Of a stretch of 64,000 bases of DNA, positions 17,416 through 25,913 are shown piece after piece; position 1 is the stretch's first letter, and each line of letters begins with the position of its first letter. The stretch is from Streptomyces cyaneus (GTDB lineage Bacteria > Actinomycetota > Actinomycetes > Streptomycetales > Streptomycetaceae). Made by a program: the position numbers and the translations under genes. The stretch covers positions 248,001 to 312,000 of the forward strand of contig NZ_RQJW01000007.1 in NCBI RefSeq assembly GCF_004028635.1. Direction: 5' to 3'. Under the pieces are notes generated by a model, which saw nothing but the letters and a program-made list of their open reading frames with translations, was not told where the DNA came from and made no database searches.

Positions 17416-18267
17416 GTGTACCGGTTTCTGCTGACGCCCCGTTGGTGGGGAATCAACGTCTTCGTGCTGCTTGCCATCCCCTTCTGCGTGTTCATGGGGT
17501 CGTGGCAGCTGAGCCGGTTCGAGGCGCGGGTCGCGGACCATCGCAGCGCCGGTGAGCAGGCCGCGGAGAACAAGCAGGAGGCGGCCCGTCCACTCGCCGA
17601 GCTGCTGCCCGTGGACAAGGCGACGGTGGGCAAGAAGGTCACCGCGAGCGGCCGGTACGGCAAGCAGCTGCTGGTCCCCGACCGGGAGCTGGACGGCAAG
17701 CAGGGCTACTACGTCCTGACGCTGCTGCACACCGACGAGGACAAGGCCCTGCCGGTCGTGCGGGGCTGGCTGCCCGGCGACGCCGACCGTGCCGAGGCCC
17801 CCGCCGCACCCACCGGCGAGGTCACGGTCACCGGCTCGCTCCAGGCGTCCGAGGTGCCCGGCGAGAACGGCGTGCCCGCGCAGGGTGGCCTGCCGTCCGG
17901 TCAGACGGGGGCGATCAGCGCGGCGTCGCTGGTGAACCTGGTGCCGTACGACGTCTACGACGCCTGGGTCACCCTCGACAAGGCCGACTCCGGCATGAAG
18001 CCCGTGCCGGTGGCCGCCGCCAACGACACCGGCCTCGACCTGAAGGCGTTCCAGAACCTCGGCTACACCGGCGAGTGGTTCGTCTTCGCGGGCTTCGTGG
18101 TCTTCATGTGGTTCCGCCTGCTCCGCCGCGAGGTGGAGTCCGTACGGGACGCGGAGCTGGGCCTGGTGCCGGACCAAGAGCCCGACGGGGGCCAGAGGGA
18201 CCCGGCCGAGAAGGACCCGGCCGGGGAGTCGAGCGAGGGTCCGACGCAGGAGAAGGCGAACGCCTAG
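17416..18267 (+). CDS. SURF1 family cytochrome oxidase biogenesis protein
   Basis: 283 aa. It begins VYRFLLTPRWWGINVF, the hallmark N-terminus of actinobacterial SURF1 proteins, with a first membrane helix at ~12-30 ending MGSWQLSRFEAR. A large extracytoplasmic loop contains LVPDRELDGKQGYYVLTLL and RGWLPGDA. A second helix lies near 215-232 (WFVFAGFVVFMWFRLL), with a charged C-terminal tail. SURF1 helps assemble the haem a-containing oxidase. GTG start. It converges on the anti-sigma-like gene with 24 bp between stops. Confidence 0.92.
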   Translation: MYRFLLTPRWWGINVFVLLAIPFCVFMGSWQLSRFEARVADHRSAGEQAAENKQEAARPLAELLPVDKATVGKKVTASGRYGKQLLVPDRELDGKQGYYVLTLLHTDEDKALPVVRGWLPGDADRAEAPAAPTGEVTVTGSLQASEVPGENGVPAQGGLPSGQTGAISAASLVNLVPYDVYDAWVTLDKADSGMKPVPVAAANDTGLDLKAFQNLGYTGEWFVFAGFVVFMWFRLLRREVESVRDAELGLVPDQEPDGGQRDPAEKDPAGESSEGPTQEKANA

Positions 18268-18291
18268 CGGGGACGGTTCCCCGCCTACGCC

Positions 18292-19464
18292 CTACGCCCC
18301 CGCCAGCACACCCGTCCAGTACACGATCCCCGCGCACGCGTTGGACACCGTCACCGAGGCCGCCGGCGCTCCCGCCTCCGGCGTGTTGGTGATCGTGACG
18401 CTTCCCTCGGCCGTGGTGTCCTCCGTCATCAGCTGCGTGGAGGTACCGGTGTCGCCTCCCGTGGACGTGCCCTCCGTCGTGCCGGAGGTGTCCTGGGTGG
18501 GGGTCGGGGTGGGTGAGGGGTCGTTGCCGCCGTTGGTACCGCCACTGGGGTCGGTCGTCGTGGGGCAGGCCTCCGAGGGGACCCAGGCGAACTTCACCTG
18601 GTAGGAGTCGCCCGGCTTGAGGACGAGGGAGGTGAGCTCCTGGGACGGGTCGGGCAGACCGGCCGCCGCGTCACCGGCGACATGCCGGATGTCGGTGATC
18701 TTCGTGCCGTCCGCCGCTCCACCCGCGGCAAGGAACATCGAGCCCGGGCTGCTCACCGTGCAGTCGACGGTGGAGACGTTGCTGAAGGTGAAGGTGCCGT
18801 AGACCGCGCCGGACGTCTCGGGGACGTTCGTGGTCCCGCCGGACGTGCCCAGCTGGTCCGCGGTGCACGCGGCTGTGCCGGCCGGGCTGGTCGCCAACGG
18901 GTCGGTGGAGCTTCCGGAACCGGCACCCGGACTCTTGCCGGTGCCCTTGTCCTCGTCCTTCTCGCTCCCCTTGCCCTGGTCCTCGGTCTTGCCCGAGGAG
19001 CCGCCGGACGTGCTCTCGCCGCCCTCGGTCTCCTTGCCCTGACCGGATCCGCCCTGCGCCTGCTCACCGTGCCCGGCGACGGACGGGTTGACGTCGGAGC
19101 CGGTGGAGTTGGAGACGTGCACCAGGGCCGGGACGGCGGTGCCGACGAAGAGCGCCGCGGCCGCCACGCCGACGAGGGCCTGCCGCTTGCGCGCCCGCCG
19201 CGCGGGCACCGCCCGCCGCAGATGGTCCAGCGTGCCGTCGCGCGGCTCGATCTCCTCGACCGCGTGATGGAGCATGCGGCGCAGTGCCAGCTCGTCCGAG
19301 TCGAACCCCTCGGGGCCCTGGTCGTCGGGGCCGTGGTTCACAGTTCCGTTCCCAGCGTGCGATTGCTTCGGCTGTTGCTTGTCCGGCCGCCCTGTCGGCT
19401 CACGCCAGTCGTACGGCTCGTGGGGGACGTGCAGATGACGCCGCCCCTCATGGTCCTCGCTCAT
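18292..19464 (-). CDS. Membrane-anchored anti-sigma-like protein with extracellular domain
   Basis: 390 aa. The cytoplasmic N-terminal ~95 residues contain DSDELALRRMLHHAVEEIEP, a short helical region where an anti-sigma domain would sit, then basic RRARKR and one membrane helix (~97-117, LVGVAAAALFVGTAVPALV). The exterior part has a long Gly/Ser/Lys/Glu low-complexity linker and a beta-rich domain with paired Cys (TAACTADQL ... STVDCTVSSPGSMFL, and SEACPTT, SNACAGIVYW), similar in feel to DUF4232. It overlaps the ECF sigma gene by 4 bp (ATGA), the usual layout of sigma and its membrane regulator. Anti-sigma activity is inferred from this layout; no HxxxCxxC zinc motif is present. Confidence 0.7.
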   Translation of the reverse strand: MSEDHEGRRHLHVPHEPYDWREPTGRPDKQQPKQSHAGNGTVNHGPDDQGPEGFDSDELALRRMLHHAVEEIEPRDGTLDHLRRAVPARRARKRQALVGVAAAALFVGTAVPALVHVSNSTGSDVNPSVAGHGEQAQGGSGQGKETEGGESTSGGSSGKTEDQGKGSEKDEDKGTGKSPGAGSGSSTDPLATSPAGTAACTADQLGTSGGTTNVPETSGAVYGTFTFSNVSTVDCTVSSPGSMFLAAGGAADGTKITDIRHVAGDAAAGLPDPSQELTSLVLKPGDSYQVKFAWVPSEACPTTTDPSGGTNGGNDPSPTPTPTQDTSGTTEGTSTGGDTGTSTQLMTEDTTAEGSVTITNTPEAGAPAASVTVSNACAGIVYWTGVLAGA

Positions 19465-20144
19465 GCCGGCGCCTCCATGGCCACCCGCAGCGCCGCGATG
19501 CCGCGCGAGCCGTACGCCTTCACCGAGCCCAGCGAGATGCCGAGCGTCTCGGCGACCTGCGCCTCGGTCATGTCCGCGAAGTAACGCAGGACCAGCACCT
19601 CGCGCTGTCGGCGCTGCAGGCCCTTCATCGCCTTGATGAGGGAGTCGCGCTCGAGCTGGTCGTACGCTCCCTCCTCCGCGCTCGCCATGTCGGGCATCGG
19701 CTTGGACAGCAACTTGAGGCCGAGTATGCGGCGGCGCAGGGCGGAGCGGGACAGGTTGACGACGGTCTGGCGCAGATAGGCCAGTGTCTTCTCCGGGTCA
19801 CGCACGCGCTTGCGCGCGGAGTGGACGCGGATGAACGCCTCCTGGACGACGTCCTCGCAGGAGGCGGTGTCGTCGAGGAGAAGAGCCGCGAGGCCCAGCA
19901 GCGAGCGGTAGTGCGCCCGGTAGGTCTCGGTGAGGTGGTCGACGGTCGTACCGGCCGCCGCGGTGTTCTCGGCGTGCTCGGAGCCGTCGCGCTGACTGGG
20001 AATGCGGGCGGGCCGCGCTGCGGGCATGGGCGCGATCACCGGCATGCCGCCGGGCGTGCCGGACATGCGGGGTCGGACGGGCCGGCGGGGCGGCCGTAGG
20101 GCCGTACCGCGGGTCGCCGCACTGAAGTCGAGTACCTCTGCCAC
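19461..20144 (-). CDS. ECF RNA polymerase sigma factor
   Basis: 227 aa. After an ~75-residue variable N-terminus comes region 2 (YRAHYRSLLGLAALLLDDTA, then CEDVVQEAFIRVH) and region 4 (LQRRQREVLVLRYFADMTEA, then QVAETLGISLGSVKAYGSRG with the HTH). This matches the SigE-like group of actinomycete ECF sigmas often paired with a single-TM regulator. ATG at 20144. I recall the S. coelicolor counterpart lying next to asd and ask, as here. It would direct RNA polymerase to an unknown regulon, possibly envelope-related. Confidence 0.9.
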   Translation of the reverse strand: MAEVLDFSAATRGTALRPPRRPVRPRMSGTPGGMPVIAPMPAARPARIPSQRDGSEHAENTAAAGTTVDHLTETYRAHYRSLLGLAALLLDDTASCEDVVQEAFIRVHSARKRVRDPEKTLAYLRQTVVNLSRSALRRRILGLKLLSKPMPDMASAEEGAYDQLERDSLIKAMKGLQRRQREVLVLRYFADMTEAQVAETLGISLGSVKAYGSRGIAALRVAMEAPA

Positions 20145-20542
20145 GCCTGTTGGACACGCGTCCCCCCTGGAGGGTTGTACGTGCCGGACGTCACTTTTGC
20201 GTCAGTCCCGGCAGCCGCCCCTCTCGTGCCAGGCAGCACAGCTGACCGTGCGTCAAACGCCCACATGCCTACCCGCTCTTCCCTTATGTCCAAAATGGCC
20301 GAGCGTCCCCACGCCCGGCTCTTGGCGTCCCCACGCCAGAAAAAACGCGTCTCCACGCCCATAAGGGCGACCGCAAAGACGCTCCCCGCCCTGCAAGCGG
20401 TTGCAGGGCGGGGAGAAAAATCTTCGGCTGCCGCCGGGGCCCGGTTCAAGTGGTCCGGACCATCGATCGGCTCACACTTCTCACATAGATCCTACAAACG
20501 ATTCAACCAACGCCCAGGAGTTTTCCGGCACCACGGCCGGTC
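20145..20542. other. Intergenic region between sigma gene and asd
   Basis: About 400 bp with no gene. It holds the upstream region of the sigma gene and the terminator of the ask-asd operon at 20382-20415. No other feature was recognised. Confidence 0.6.
20382..20415 (-). terminator. Terminator of the ask-asd operon
   Basis: A perfect 15-bp stem, ctccccgccctgcaa at 20382-20396 and ttgcagggcggggag at 20401-20415, with a 4-nt loop. It lies ~130 bp past the asd stop in the direction of transcription and is followed on the minus strand by a short T-containing stretch. Confidence 0.8.
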
Positions 20543-21607
20543 TCACGAAAACTCCGCCGCCACGAGCTCGGCGATCTGCGCGGTGTTGAGGGCCGCGCCC
20601 TTGCGCAGATTGTCGCCGCAGACGAAGAGTTCGAGCGCCGTCGGATCGTCGAGCGCGCGCCGCACCCGCCCGACCCAGGTCGGGTCCGTGCCCACCACGT
20701 CGGCGGGCGTCGGGAACTCGCCGGCCTCCGGGTCGTCGTAGAGCACGACCCCGGGTGCGGTGGCCAGGATCTCGCGCGCCTTGGCGACCGTGACCTCGCC
20801 CTCGAAGCGGGCGTGCAGGGTCAGCGAGTGCCCGGTCAGCACCGGCACCCGCACACAGGTCACCGCGACCGGCAGCTTCGGCAGCCCGAGGATCTTGCGG
20901 GATTCGTCCCGCACCTTCATCTCCTCCGACGACCAGCCGTCCTCACGCAAGGACCCGGCCCACGGCACGACGTTCAGCGCGACCGGCTCCGGGAACGGCC
21001 CGGTGTTCTCGCCGATGGCCCGCCGTACGTCACCGGGGCTGTTCCCCAGATCCGTACCGGCGACGAGGGACAGCTGCTGCCGGAGCGTCTCCACACCGGC
21101 GCGCCCGGCCCCGCTCACCGCCTGGTACGAGGAGACCACCAGCCCGCGCAACCCGAACTCGGCGTGCAGCGCGCCCAGCGCCACGATCATGGAGAGGGTG
21201 GTGCAGTTGGGGTTGGCGACGATGCCGCGCGGCCGCATCCGTACGGCATGCGGGTTGACCTCGGGAACGACCAGGGGCACATCCGGGTCCATCCGGAAGG
21301 CGCCCGAATTGTCCACCACCACCGCGCCCTTGGCTGCGGCGATCGGCGCCCATCGGGCGGCCACCTCGTCGGGGACGTCGAACATCGCGACGTCGACCCC
21401 GGCGAAGGCCTCCTCGGTGAGCGCCACCACCTCGACCTCCTCGCCGCGCACGGCCAGCTTGCGGCCGGCCGAGCGCGGCGAGGCGACGAGACGGATCTCA
21501 CCCCAGACGTCGGCGCGCTGGGAGAGGATCTGGAGCATGACCGTGCCGACGGCTCCGGTCGCTCCCACGACCGCGAGCGTCGGGCGGCGGGACTCCATCC
21601 CCGCCAT
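20543..21607 (-). CDS. asd: Aspartate-semialdehyde dehydrogenase
   Basis: 354 aa. Converts aspartyl phosphate to aspartate semialdehyde with NADPH, the second step to lysine/DAP, threonine and methionine. N-terminal nucleotide motif VVGATGAVGTVMLQIL; catalytic cysteine C135 in GIVANPNCTTLSM; family segments VVSSYQAVSGAGRAG and the C-terminal CGDNLRKGAALNTAQIAE. The start ATG at 21607 shares its first base with the ask stop (TGATG), so translation is coupled; an internal ATG three codons in is an alternative. Full length, with all key residues visible. Confidence 0.96.
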   Translation of the reverse strand: MAGMESRRPTLAVVGATGAVGTVMLQILSQRADVWGEIRLVASPRSAGRKLAVRGEEVEVVALTEEAFAGVDVAMFDVPDEVAARWAPIAAAKGAVVVDNSGAFRMDPDVPLVVPEVNPHAVRMRPRGIVANPNCTTLSMIVALGALHAEFGLRGLVVSSYQAVSGAGRAGVETLRQQLSLVAGTDLGNSPGDVRRAIGENTGPFPEPVALNVVPWAGSLREDGWSSEEMKVRDESRKILGLPKLPVAVTCVRVPVLTGHSLTLHARFEGEVTVAKAREILATAPGVVLYDDPEAGEFPTPADVVGTDPTWVGRVRRALDDPTALELFVCGDNLRKGAALNTAQIAELVAAEFS

Positions 21608-22884
21608 CAGCGTCCGGTGCCTCCGTACACGACAGCCTCGTCGCTGTCGGAGTCGAGACCGAAGGCGCTGTGCACGGCGCGGACGGCCTCGTTGACGTCG
21701 TCGGCGCGGGTGACGACCGAGATACGGATCTCGGAGGTCGAGATCAGCTCGATGTTCACGCCGGCGTCGGACAGCGCGGTGAAGAAGTCGGCGGTGACGC
21801 CGGGGTTCGTCTTCATGCCCGCGCCGACCAGCGAGATCTTGCCGATCTGGTCGTCGTAGCGCAGCGAGTCGAAGCCGATGCCGCTCTTGTTCTTCTCCAG
21901 GGCGTCGATGGCCTTGCGGCCCTCGGCCTTGGGGAGCGTGAAGGAGATGTCCGTCAGGCCCGTGGAGGCCGCGGACACGTTCTGCACGATCATGTCGATG
22001 TTGATCTCGGCGTTCGAGATCGTCCGGAAGATCGCGGCGGCCTCGCCCGGCTTGTCCGGCACACCGACGACGGTGACCTTGGCCTCGGAGGTGTCGTGCG
22101 CGACACCGGAGATGATGGCCTGCTCCACCTGCTTGTCCCCTTGATCGATCGGCTCGCTGCTGACCCACGTGCCCTGCAGTCCGCTGAAGCTGGACCGGAC
22201 GTGGATCGGGATGTTGTAGCGGCGGGCGTACTCCACACAGCGGTGGAGCAGCACCTTCGAGCCGGACGCAGCCAGCTCCAGCATGTCCTCGAAGGAGATC
22301 CAGTCGATCTTCTTCGCCTTCTTCACCACACGCGGGTCGGCGGTGAACACGCCGTCGACGTCGGTGTAGATCTCGCACACCTCGGCGTCGAGGGCGGCGG
22401 CCAGCGCCACGGCGGTCGTGTCCGACCCGCCGCGCCCCAGGGTGGTGATGTCCTTCGAGTCCTGGCTGACGCCCTGGAACCCGGCCACGATGGCGATGTT
22501 GCCCTCGTCCACCGAGGTGCGGATCCGGCCCGGCGTGACATCGATGATCCGGGCTTTGTTGTGGACCGAGTCGGTGATGACGCCTGCCTGGCTGCCGGTG
22601 AAGCTCTGGGCGGAGTGGCCCAGGTTTTTGATCGCCATGGCCAGCAGTGCCATGGAGATCCGCTCTCCGGCGGTCAGCAGCATGTCGAGTTCACGCCCGG
22701 CAGGCATCGGGGATACCTGCTCGGCGAGATCGATCAGCTCGTCCGTCGTGTCGCCCATCGCGGAAACCACGGCGACCACCTGGTGGCCGTTCTTCTTGGC
22801 TTCCACGATCCGCTTGGCGACGCGCTTGATGCCCTCGGCATCGGCTACGGAGGAGCCTCCGTACTTCTGCACGACAAGGCCCAC
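21607..22884 (-). CDS. ask: Aspartate kinase
   Basis: 425 aa. Phosphorylates aspartate at the head of the aspartate-family pathway. It begins GLVVQKYGGSSVADAEGI (nucleotide-binding start of AA_kinase), has GRGGSDTTAVALAAALDAE and ends with tandem ACT domains that bind feedback amino acids (for example AKVTVVGVPDKPGEAA and INIDMIVQNVS). A GTG near codon 260, in front of VEQAIISGVAHD and after a caagggg sequence, could serve as the internal start of a separate regulatory subunit, as known in corynebacteria; this is inference. GTG at 22884. It forms an operon with asd. Confidence 0.95.
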   Translation of the reverse strand: MGLVVQKYGGSSVADAEGIKRVAKRIVEAKKNGHQVVAVVSAMGDTTDELIDLAEQVSPMPAGRELDMLLTAGERISMALLAMAIKNLGHSAQSFTGSQAGVITDSVHNKARIIDVTPGRIRTSVDEGNIAIVAGFQGVSQDSKDITTLGRGGSDTTAVALAAALDAEVCEIYTDVDGVFTADPRVVKKAKKIDWISFEDMLELAASGSKVLLHRCVEYARRYNIPIHVRSSFSGLQGTWVSSEPIDQGDKQVEQAIISGVAHDTSEAKVTVVGVPDKPGEAAAIFRTISNAEINIDMIVQNVSAASTGLTDISFTLPKAEGRKAIDALEKNKSGIGFDSLRYDDQIGKISLVGAGMKTNPGVTADFFTALSDAGVNIELISTSEIRISVVTRADDVNEAVRAVHSAFGLDSDSDEAVVYGGTGR

Positions 22885-23197
22885 GTGCGCTCCTCGCTCA
22901 GTCCGTGTGTGTCGGCTCAGTCTAACGAGCGTCCGAATTCGACCTTGGGGTTCCCAGATGGTGAGACTCGGCGCTCCGGGGTGGTGTCTGCCCAGCGGCA
23001 GGTGGGGCAACCGGGTTAGTGGTGCAGGTCACTCGGGTCGCCGCGGACGCTCACCTGCTCGACGCCGCGGGAAGGACCGCAGGTCGCGATCACTGCCATT
23101 GACGCTCTCCGTAGTCGAACGCTAACTTCGCGTCGTCGTCGCCACACCAGGAGCACAAGGCTCCATCGGGACTCGCGACGCGAAGGAATCTCTTCCT
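22885..23197. promoter_or_regulatory. Divergent promoter region of ask and the cyclodipeptide synthase
   Basis: 314 bp between oppositely oriented genes. A good -35/-10 pair for the synthase is TTGACG at 23099-23104 and TAACTT at 23123-23128 with an 18-bp spacer, which would give a leader of ~60 nt. The ask side shows no box I would defend. Confidence 0.5.
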
Positions 23198-23944
23198 TTG
23201 ACGACTGTGACCGATTCAGAGATCCAGCACGTCACTCGAGCCGATACGGATTCCCCGGCCGGCCTCTTCAAGATCCAGCCCTTCACGCCGCACTGCGAGG
23301 TCATCCGCATCGCGGGCGACCACGCCGTCATCGGCGTCTCCCCCGGCAACAGCTACTTCTCCGCCCGCCGCGTCCACGACCTCGCCCACTGGGGCCTCGC
23401 CCTCTTCGAGCGCGTGGACTTCGTCTACACGGACCTGTACGTGGCCGAGATGTACGCGGCGTCCGGCTATCCGCCCGACGACGCGCGCCGCAAGGCGGTG
23501 AAGAACCTGCGCGGCGTGCGCGCCAAGGTTCTCGGCGCAGTCGAAGCCGTCGACCCCGGCGGCACGCGCCTGCACGCCCACGCCATGTCGGACTTCCGCG
23601 GCAACACGGCGTACCGCGAGATCCACGACCGCCTCCAGGCCCGCCTCGCCACCGACGACGAGTTCCGCACGACCTGCGAGAAGCTCGTCGACACCTTCCT
23701 GGCCGGCAAAGAGGGCCGCGTGACCGAAGCGCAACGCGAGGTCTGCCTGGCCTACGTCTGCGCCGAGGCGCCCCTCTTTCTGGACACGCCCGCCATCCTC
23801 GGCGTCCCCTCCTCCCTCAACTGCTACCACCAGCTCCTGCCGATGGCCGAGCTCCTCTACTCCCGCGGTGCGGGCCTGCGCGCCTCCCGCAACCAGGGGC
23901 ACGCCATCGTGACGCCGGCAGACAGGACCACCGATGCTCACTGA
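23198..23944 (+). CDS. tRNA-dependent cyclodipeptide synthase (NYH subfamily)
   Basis: 248 aa. Enzymes of this family join two amino acids from aminoacyl-tRNAs into a cyclic dipeptide. Visible family features: HAVIGVSPGNSYFS with the nucleophilic S48 (S37 of AlbC) and N51 (AlbC N40); Y186 and E190 in LAYVCAEAPLFLDTP (AlbC Y178/E182); and SSLNCYHQLLPM with Y210-H211 (AlbC Y202/H203), which places it in the NYH subfamily. The product cannot be read from sequence. TTG at 23198 is chosen because gaagga lies 10 bp upstream; GTG at 23207 is an alternative. It overlaps the P450 gene by 11 bp, giving a two-gene pathway. Confidence 0.93.
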   Translation: MTTVTDSEIQHVTRADTDSPAGLFKIQPFTPHCEVIRIAGDHAVIGVSPGNSYFSARRVHDLAHWGLALFERVDFVYTDLYVAEMYAASGYPPDDARRKAVKNLRGVRAKVLGAVEAVDPGGTRLHAHAMSDFRGNTAYREIHDRLQARLATDDEFRTTCEKLVDTFLAGKEGRVTEAQREVCLAYVCAEAPLFLDTPAILGVPSSLNCYHQLLPMAELLYSRGAGLRASRNQGHAIVTPADRTTDAH

Positions 23945-25130
23945 AGCCACTGAAGCCCCCATCGACTTCCCCTTCTCCTGGCGCGGCGACCAGATCCCCG
24001 CCGAGGTGGAGGCGTTGCGCGCCGGCAGCCCGGTGCGCCGCGTGCGCACCATCGCCGGTGACGAGGCCTGGCTCGTGTCGTCGTACGAGCTGTGCAAGCA
24101 GGTGCTCGAAGACCCGCGCTTCAGCCTGAAGGACACCTCGGCGCCGGGCGTGCCCCGCCAGTACGCGCTGACGATCCCGCCCGAGGTCGTCAACAACATG
24201 GGGAACATCACCGGGGCCGGCCTGCGCAAGGCCGTACTGAAGGCGCTGAACCCGAAGAGCCCCGGCCTCGCGGAGTGGATGCGCTCCTACGCCGCCGAGC
24301 TCGTCGACGAGCTGATCCGCGAGGGCGCTCCGGCGGACCTGCGCGGCGGCTTCGCCGACCCGTACTCGGCGGGCATGCACTGCCGCATCCTCGGCATTCC
24401 GCAGGAGGACGCGCCGAGGCTGATGCGGAGTCTGGACATCGCGTTCATGAACTCGGCCTGCCCGGTCGCGGGGGCGCGGCTGAACTGGGACCGGGACATC
24501 GCGTACATGACCGAGCGGCTCGACGACCCGGCGACCACCGGCCTGATGGCCGAGCTCGCCGCCCTGCGCGCCGACCCCGACTACGACCACCTCACCGACG
24601 AGATGCTCGCGACGGTCGGGGTGACGATGTTCGGCGCCGGTGTCATCTCCACCGCCGGCTTCCTGACCATGGCGCTGGTGTCGCTGATCCAGCATCCCGA
24701 GCTGCACGCCCGCCTCCTCGCCGACCGCACCCTGGTCCCGGCCGCCGTCGACGAGCTGCTGCGCATCAACCTGTCCATCGGCGACGGGCTGCCGAGGCTG
24801 GCGACGCAGGACGTGCTCCTCGGAGATGTCCAGGTCAAGGCGGGTGAGCTGATCCTCGTCCTGGTCGAGGGCGCGAACTTCGACGCGGCCGCCTTCCCCG
24901 ACCCGTACGCCGTCGACCTCACCCGCGAGAACAGCACCGCCCACCTCTCCTTCGGCGGCGGCCGCCACTACTGCCCCGCCACCGCCCTCGGCCGCAGACA
25001 CGCGGAGATCGCCCTGGAGACGTTGCTGGAGCGGATGCCCGGGCTGCGGCTCGCGGTGCCGATCGAGCAGCTGGTGTGGCGGACCGGGTTCATGAAGCGG
25101 ATCCCGGAGCGGCTGCCGATCATGTGGTAG
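23934..25130 (+). CDS. Cytochrome P450, CYP121-like cyclodipeptide oxidase
   Basis: 398 aa. Haem-binding loop FGGGRHYCPATALGRRHAEI with C347 as thiolate ligand; I-helix segment GVTMFGAGVISTAGFL; ExxR-type region VDELLRINLSIGDGLPRLAT; C-terminus LVWRTGFMKRIPERLPIMW. The I-helix, the LRINLS region and the tail are closely similar to Mycobacterium tuberculosis CYP121A1 as I remember it, which couples the two tyrosines of cyclo(Tyr-Tyr). Relatives in Streptomyces instead dimerise diketopiperazines or attach nucleobases. The position equivalent to CYP121 R386 appears to be Lys here. It is co-transcribed with the cyclodipeptide synthase, which should supply its substrate. No redox partner is adjacent. 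Confidence 0.93.
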   Translation: MLTEATEAPIDFPFSWRGDQIPAEVEALRAGSPVRRVRTIAGDEAWLVSSYELCKQVLEDPRFSLKDTSAPGVPRQYALTIPPEVVNNMGNITGAGLRKAVLKALNPKSPGLAEWMRSYAAELVDELIREGAPADLRGGFADPYSAGMHCRILGIPQEDAPRLMRSLDIAFMNSACPVAGARLNWDRDIAYMTERLDDPATTGLMAELAALRADPDYDHLTDEMLATVGVTMFGAGVISTAGFLTMALVSLIQHPELHARLLADRTLVPAAVDELLRINLSIGDGLPRLATQDVLLGDVQVKAGELILVLVEGANFDAAAFPDPYAVDLTRENSTAHLSFGGGRHYCPATALGRRHAEIALETLLERMPGLRLAVPIEQLVWRTGFMKRIPERLPIMW

Positions 25131-25220
25131 CGGCCGCATAACAGCCCTTTCACCCGCTTATCGCCTGTTCACGGGCTCGGCGACCGGTCGTCTTTAAAGT
25201 TCAACCACTATGGTTCGCCT

Positions 25221-25913
25221 GTGCGCGTACTGCTGGTGGAAGACGACGAGCCGGTCGCCGAGTCGCTCCGGCGAGGGCTCCTGCGTTACGGCTTCGAGGT
25301 GGCATGGGTCAGCACGGGTGCCGCGGCGCTGAGCCACGACGACCCCTACGACGTCGTGCTCCTCGATCTCGGCCTGCCCGACACCGACGGGCTCGACGTC
25401 TGCAAGGCGCTGCGTGAGCGCGGTGACGTGCCGATCATCGTGATCAGCGCGCGCAGCGACGAGACGGACCGGGTGGTCGGGCTGGAGCTCGGCGCGGACG
25501 ACTACGTGTCCAAGCCGTTCGGGGTCCGCGAGGTCATCGCGCGGATACGAGCGGTCATGCGCCGTATGCAGCCGCGCACTCCCGCCACGGCCGCCGAGGC
25601 CGGCCCGGACCGTTACGGCACCCGCCTGACCATCGACCGCAAGGCGGCCCGCGTCCGCCTGGACGGCGAGGAGGTCGCCCTCGCGCCCAAGGAGTACGAC
25701 CTGCTGGCCTTTCTCACCGAGGAGCCCGGGGCGTTGATGTCGCGCGAGCAGATCATGGAGGCGGTCTGGGACGCGAACTGGTTCGGCCCGACGAAGACCC
25801 TGGACGTGCATGTGGCGGCGCTGCGGCGGAAGTTGGCAGGGGCGATCACGATCGAGGCGGTGCGGGGGGTCGGCTTCCGGTTGGAGATCGCCGGAGGCAG
25901 TGACGCCTCATGA
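25221..25913 (+). CDS. OmpR-family response regulator
   Basis: 230 aa. The receiver domain begins VRVLLVEDDEPVAESL, the phosphoacceptor is D49 in DVVLLDLGLPDTDG, the conserved Thr/Ser is in IIVISARSDE and the Lys in YVSKPFGVRE. The C-terminal winged helix has LAPKEYDLLAFL and SREQIMEAVWDANWFG. It controls transcription on phosphorylation by the kinase that overlaps it by 4 bp (ATGA). GTG start at 25221; a TATGGT -10-like box lies only about 10 bp upstream, so the mRNA may be nearly leaderless. Target genes are unknown. Confidence 0.92.
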   Translation: MRVLLVEDDEPVAESLRRGLLRYGFEVAWVSTGAAALSHDDPYDVVLLDLGLPDTDGLDVCKALRERGDVPIIVISARSDETDRVVGLELGADDYVSKPFGVREVIARIRAVMRRMQPRTPATAAEAGPDRYGTRLTIDRKAARVRLDGEEVALAPKEYDLLAFLTEEPGALMSREQIMEAVWDANWFGPTKTLDVHVAALRRKLAGAITIEAVRGVGFRLEIAGGSDAS

